DNA of 64,000 bases from Sorangium cellulosum (lineage in GTDB: Bacteria > Myxococcota_A > Polyangia > Polyangiales > Polyangiaceae), in assembly GCF_004135735.1 (NCBI RefSeq), contig NZ_CP012670.1, positions 2,542,001 through 2,606,000 of the forward strand, in the 5' to 3' direction. Position 1 is the stretch's first letter. Every line of letters begins with the position of its first letter. The position numbers were made by a program, and so were the translations under genes. Below the pieces are notes generated by a model, which was given only the letters and a program-made list of their open reading frames with translations, was not told the DNA's origin and made no database searches. Positions 60,537 to 64,000 of the stretch are shown here, in pieces.

Positions 60537-61460
60537 GTGGAACGAACGCTCGTCCTCATGGATCACGACGGCGGGGTCGACGACTACCTCGCGGCGATCC
60601 TCCTGATGACGATGGACCACGTCGACGTCCTCGGCGTCGTCGTCACGCCGGCCGATTGCTACATCCGGCCGGCCGTCAGCGCCACGCGGAAGATCCTCGA
60701 CCTCGTGGGTCGCCACGACGTGCCCGTCGCCGAGAGCACGGTCCGCGGGCTCAACCCCTTTCCGCCCACGTTCCGGCGCGACGCCTTCTGCGTCGACAAC
60801 CTCCCCCTCCTGAACGAGCGCGACGAGATCCTTGCCCGGCGCGTGCCCGAGGCCGGGCAAGCCTTCATGGCCAGCGCCCTGCGCGCCGCCCCGGAGCCCG
60901 TGACCCTCCTCGTGACCGGGCCGCTCACCACCGTCGCCGCGGCGCTCGACATCGATCCTCGCGTCGAGGGGAAGATCCGCGAGATCCTCTGGATGGGCGG
61001 CGCCCTCCACGTGCGCGGCAACGTGGAGCGGAGCATCGAGAGCGGACAGGACGGCTCCGCCGAGTGGAACGTCTACTGGGACCCGATCGCCGCCGACCGC
61101 ATCTGGCAGACCGCGATCCCGATCACCCTTTGCCCGCTGGACATCACGAACCTCGTCCCCATCACCCAGGCGTTCCTCCGCCGCCTGTGCCGCCAGCGCC
61201 GACATCCGCTCTCCGACCTCGCGGGCACCTGCTACGCGCTCGTCGCCCACCACGACTACTTCGCCTGGGACGTGCTGACGACCTCGTACCTCGGCAGACC
61301 CGAGATGTTCACCCTGCGCGCCTGGGAGACCGAGATCGTCATCGAGGGCCCCTCGCAGGGCCGCACCCGGGTCGTCCCCGGCGGGCGCCCGATCCAGGCG
61401 CTCGACCAGGTGGATCTCGACCAGCTCTATACTTACCTGCTCGCCCAGTGGGCGAGGTGA
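60537..61460 (+). CDS. Inosine/uridine-preferring nucleoside hydrolase family protein
   Basis: 307 residues, GTG 60537 with aaggagg 5 bases upstream. The calcium-binding N-terminal motif is LMDHDGGVDDYLA (family: DTDxGxDD, here DHDGGVDD). Other conserved parts are VTLLVTGPLTTVAAAL, EILWMGGALHVRGN, EWNVYWDPIAAD and TLCPLDITN. It hydrolyses ribonucleosides to base and ribose. No signal peptide, so cytosolic purine/pyrimidine salvage is likely. Same strand as the cytochrome gene, 76 bp after it. Confidence 0.93.
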   Translation: MERTLVLMDHDGGVDDYLAAILLMTMDHVDVLGVVVTPADCYIRPAVSATRKILDLVGRHDVPVAESTVRGLNPFPPTFRRDAFCVDNLPLLNERDEILARRVPEAGQAFMASALRAAPEPVTLLVTGPLTTVAAALDIDPRVEGKIREILWMGGALHVRGNVERSIESGQDGSAEWNVYWDPIAADRIWQTAIPITLCPLDITNLVPITQAFLRRLCRQRRHPLSDLAGTCYALVAHHDYFAWDVLTTSYLGRPEMFTLRAWETEIVIEGPSQGRTRVVPGGRPIQALDQVDLDQLYTYLLAQWAR

Positions 61461-61631
61461 TCGCCGCTCGCCGAGATCGACTGTCAGGACACCGGATCTC
61501 CCCCGCGATCCGCCATGCGCTCGAGGGGATCTGCGGGCTCGTCGGCGTCCACCTGGGCATATGTGCGAGATCGCAGCGCGTCGTGCGCGTCAAGGCACAC
61601 GTCCCGGGGGGTCGAACAGGCTTGCGTCATT

Positions 61632-61646
61632 TGACTTATTGAGTCA
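61632..61646. promoter_or_regulatory. Palindrome upstream of the P450 gene, candidate TetR operator
   Basis: TGACT-tattg-AGTCA is a perfect 5-bp inverted repeat with a 5-bp spacer, 31 bp before the P450 start and in an AT-rich patch. The same operon carries a TetR regulator, so autoregulation via this site is plausible but not shown. Confidence 0.45.
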
Positions 61647-61676
61647 CTTGCCTTAAACCTCCCCGCGGAGGTCTTG

Positions 61677-62891
61677 ATGAGCACCGACACGAGCGAGCAG
61701 GTCCTGGAGTATCCGTTCCGTGCCCCCTCGGCCGTGGAGCCGCCGGAGGAGTGGGCGAAGCTCCGGCAGGGTTGCCCGGTCGCCCACATCCGGCTGCCGA
61801 GCGGGGACAAGGCGATGCTGGTCACGCGTTACGACGACGTGCGCCAGGTGCTCGCGGATCCGCGGTTCACCCGCAACCTCGCCCAGGACGGCGCGGCGAG
61901 GATCACGGCCAACGAGGGCGGCAGCGCCTTCGAGAACAAGGACGCGGCCGATCTCGCGGGCGGCGAGGCGCACGAGCGATGGCGGAGGCTCATCAGCCGG
62001 TGGTTCACCGTCAAGCGGATCGCCGCCATGCAGCAGCGCATCGAGGCGATGGCGCATCAGCTCGTCGACGAGATGGTCGCGAAGGGCCCGCCCGCGGACC
62101 TCGTGAGCGAGCTCGCCTTCCCCTTGCCGGTCTGGGTGATCGCCGAGATCCTGGGCATCTCCGTGGAGGATCGCGACCGGCTCGCCCACTGGTCCAACGC
62201 GATGCTCACCATGACGCAGTTCACCCAGGAGGAGGTCGACGAGGCCCAGGCGGAGTTCGTCCAGTACCTCATGGGCCACGTCGCGAAGAAGCGCGCGGAG
62301 CTCGGGGACGATCTGCTCAGCGATCTGATCCGGGCCGCCGACGAGGGAGAGCGCATCCACGAGAAGCTCCTCCTGATGACGGCGCAGGGCATCCTGGTGG
62401 CCGGGCACGAGACCACCTCGAACATGATCGGCAAGATGGTCGCCATGCTGCTCTCGGATCGGAGGCGCTGGGAGCAGCTCCTGGCCGAGCCCTCCCTCGT
62501 CCGCAGCGCGGTGGAAGAGGTGCTGCGCTTCGACGCCAACGCGGGCTTCGGGCTGCCGCGCTTCGTCACCGAGGAGATCGAGCTCTCGGGCGCGAAGGTG
62601 CCGGGCCGCACGACGCTCATCTGCAGCATGGCCGCGGCGAACCGGGACGAGGAGGCCTTCGAGCGGGCCGACGAGATGGTGCTGAACCGCTCGCCGAACC
62701 CGCACCTCACGTTCGGCGCGGGGGCCCACTCCTGCGTGGGTCAGGCGCTGGCGCGCACCGAGCTCCAGACCGTGCTGTCGGTGCTCCTGCGCCGGCTGCC
62801 CACGCTCGAGCTCGCCGTCCCGCCCGCGGAGCTCCCCCGCCGCGAGGGGCTGCTCGTCGGCGGGATCGAGCGCGTCCTCTTGCGCTGGTGA
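61677..62891 (+). CDS. Cytochrome P450
   Basis: 404 residues, soluble bacterial P450. I-helix oxygen-binding AGHETT at about 242-247, ExxR in SAVEEVLRFD near 280 and heme-binding FGAGAHSCVG with Cys353 (FxxGxHxCxG). It hydroxylates a small organic molecule with electrons from a ferredoxin. ATG 61677 follows ggagg. Directly downstream are TetR (11 bp) and a 3Fe-4S ferredoxin, so the unit carries its own regulator and redox partner. Substrate not known; CYP subfamily cannot be assigned by eye. Confidence 0.95.
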   Translation: MSTDTSEQVLEYPFRAPSAVEPPEEWAKLRQGCPVAHIRLPSGDKAMLVTRYDDVRQVLADPRFTRNLAQDGAARITANEGGSAFENKDAADLAGGEAHERWRRLISRWFTVKRIAAMQQRIEAMAHQLVDEMVAKGPPADLVSELAFPLPVWVIAEILGISVEDRDRLAHWSNAMLTMTQFTQEEVDEAQAEFVQYLMGHVAKKRAELGDDLLSDLIRAADEGERIHEKLLLMTAQGILVAGHETTSNMIGKMVAMLLSDRRRWEQLLAEPSLVRSAVEEVLRFDANAGFGLPRFVTEEIELSGAKVPGRTTLICSMAAANRDEEAFERADEMVLNRSPNPHLTFGAGAHSCVGQALARTELQTVLSVLLRRLPTLELAVPPAELPRREGLLVGGIERVLLRW

Positions 62892-62902
62892 CGAGGGGCA
62901 TC

Positions 62903-63553
62903 ATGGCGAGCCCGAGGGGCAGGCAAGCGCACGGGAACGAGACGCGGGAGGTCCTCCTCGCGGCGGCGGAGCGGCTCTTCGCCGAGCAGGGGGTGGCGGC
63001 GGTCTCGAACCGTCAGGTGAGCGAGGCGGCAGGGCAGGCGAACAACTTCGCCGTCGGCTACCACTTCGGCACCAAGGCCGACCTCGTGCTCGCCATCGTG
63101 CGCCGGCACGCCCCATCCATCGAGCGGCGGCGGGCCGAGATGCTCGCGGCCATCAAGGGCTCAGCGGACCTGCGCGACTGGATCGGCGCCCTGGTGCGGC
63201 CGAGCACCGAGCACCTCGCCTCGCTGGGCAGCCCGAGCTGGTATGCGCGCTTCATCGCCCAGGCGACGACCGACCCCGCGCTGCGGCAGATCGTGACCGA
63301 CGAGGCGCTCGCCTCGGCGTCGATGCGAGAGGTCATCGAGGGGCTGAACCGGCTCATGCCGATCCTCCCGGAGGAGGTCCGCGAGGAGCGGAGCGACATG
63401 AGCCGGCAGCTCATCGTGCACACGTGCGCCGAGCGCGAGCGCGCGCTGCACGCGGGCACGCCCACGCCGCGCGCGACGTGGGAGGCCGCCGCGGTCGGGC
63501 TGGTGGACGCCCTGGTCGGGCTGTGGCGGGCCCCCTTCACCCCAACGAAGTGA
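62903..63553 (+). CDS. TetR-family transcriptional regulator
   Basis: 216 residues. The N-terminal helix-turn-helix is typical: REVLLAAAERLFAEQGVAAV then SNRQVSEAAGQANNFAVGYHFGTKADLV. The ligand-binding half (SIERRRAEMLAAIKG, SPSWYARFIAQATTDP) is usual for TetR. It starts at ATG 62903, 11 bp after the P450 stop, so it is co-transcribed with the enzyme it probably controls. The inducer may be the P450 substrate. Confidence 0.95.
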   Translation: MASPRGRQAHGNETREVLLAAAERLFAEQGVAAVSNRQVSEAAGQANNFAVGYHFGTKADLVLAIVRRHAPSIERRRAEMLAAIKGSADLRDWIGALVRPSTEHLASLGSPSWYARFIAQATTDPALRQIVTDEALASASMREVIEGLNRLMPILPEEVREERSDMSRQLIVHTCAERERALHAGTPTPRATWEAAAVGLVDALVGLWRAPFTPTK

Positions 63554-63587
63554 CTGCTGGACGAGCAAGAAGAGAGAGAGGTCATTC

Positions 63588-63785
63588 ATGCGCGTGATCG
63601 TCGAATTCGAGAAGTGCTGCGGAGCAGGCCAGTGCGTGATGCTCGCGCCCAGGGTGTTCGACCAGCGGGACGACGGCATCGTGATCCTGCTCGACGAGGC
63701 GCCGCCGGAGGAGCAACACGCCGCGGTCCGAGAGGCCGCCACCGTCTGTCCCGGCGCGGCGATAAGGCTCGACGAGAGCGCATGA
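63588..63785 (+). CDS. 3Fe-4S ferredoxin
   Basis: 65 residues. Cys10, Cys16 and Cys54 (KCCGAGQC ... TVCPGA) form the three-Cys pattern of 3Fe-4S ferredoxins that serve P450 enzymes; Cys11 is an extra neighbour. The preceding VEFEKC and following VFDQRDDGIVILL match the family well. ATG 63588 is preceded by agagagag/gg. It lies 34 bp after TetR and is the probable electron donor for the P450. Confidence 0.95.
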   Translation: MRVIVEFEKCCGAGQCVMLAPRVFDQRDDGIVILLDEAPPEEQHAAVREAATVCPGAAIRLDESA

Positions 63786-63871
63786 AGGCCCCGTCGAGCG
63801 CGCTCGCGTAGAGCTTCCGAGCTCAACGGAGGAGCGCCCTCACGCGCCAGCGCGAGCGTCGCGGCGTGCGG

Positions 63872-64000
63872 TCACGGCTGCGTCTCCTCGACGGATTGCA
63901 CGTCGAGCTGGATGAATTGACCGATGTAAGGCTCGGGCGCCGGAGGGATGCCGTCCACGACCAGATGCTTGAAGTTTGCGATCATGACACGATTTGGATC
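63872..64000 (-). CDS. C-terminal end of an unknown protein (cut by window edge)
   Basis: The minus strand reads PNRVMIANFKHLVVDGIPP then APEPYIGQFIQLDVQSVEETQP and stops at TGA (63872-63874). Only these 42 residues are visible, too few to assign a family. Convergent with the P450 unit. Confidence 0.6.
   Translation of the reverse strand, partial: DPNRVMIANFKHLVVDGIPPAPEPYIGQFIQLDVQSVEETQP

Overview
The window is very GC-rich, densely coding DNA and most resembles a myxobacterium of the Polyangiales/Sorangium type. Supporting signs are two giant Ser/Thr kinase-ATPase proteins, a kinase-like protein fused to a propeller-like half, a substrate-binding-domain/PP2C phosphatase, many large lipoproteins, a kelch protein with a MYXO-CTERM-like tail, heavy use of GTG starts and abundant short tandem repeats. 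The assignment is inferred from gene content; no marker gene is present.

Layout. 1-10 kb: a kinase/ATPase cut by the left edge, a large beta-propeller lipoprotein with a PPDEN repeat tract, a DNRLRE-type lipoprotein and tRNA-Gly(GCC). 10-16 kb: YjbR-like protein, GH43 glycosidase, double-receiver regulator, a broken sugar-binding protein and an unknown protein. 15.8-16.4 kb: a large array of satellite repeats forming one nested inverted repeat. 16.4-21.4 kb, minus strand: glycosyltransferase, heparinase-like protein and two-domain oxidoreductase, probably a surface-polysaccharide operon. 21.6-28.1 kb: NUDIX, unknown protein, tRNA-type methyltransferase, two lipoproteins and a pseudokinase. 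28.3-33.7 kb: quinol-type nitric oxide reductase facing a phosphatase/ATPase signalling pair.

34.4-41.4 kb is the most unusual region. A 3,708-bp Mu/Tn7-type transposon (34548-38255, TGT...ACA ends, 5-bp target duplication GCCGG) has inserted into an ATPase gene. Joining the flanks and removing one GCCGG restores one continuous 448-codon frame. The ATPase gene is followed by a partner carrying an unknown N-terminal domain and TPR-like repeats, itself frameshifted. The pair looks like a two-gene NTPase/TPR module that was inactivated in this genome.

41.4-64 kb: a second kinase/ATPase/TPR giant, small enzymes (GNAT, CBS, DHFR-like), a molybdopterin oxidoreductase with a decayed 175-bp copy 6 kb downstream, PHP phosphoesterase, membrane sulfatase, kelch lipoprotein, cytochrome c lipoprotein, nucleoside hydrolase, and a P450-TetR-ferredoxin unit with a palindrome in its leader. 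The right edge cuts another gene.

Many long open frames antisense to real genes are artefacts of high GC and are omitted.
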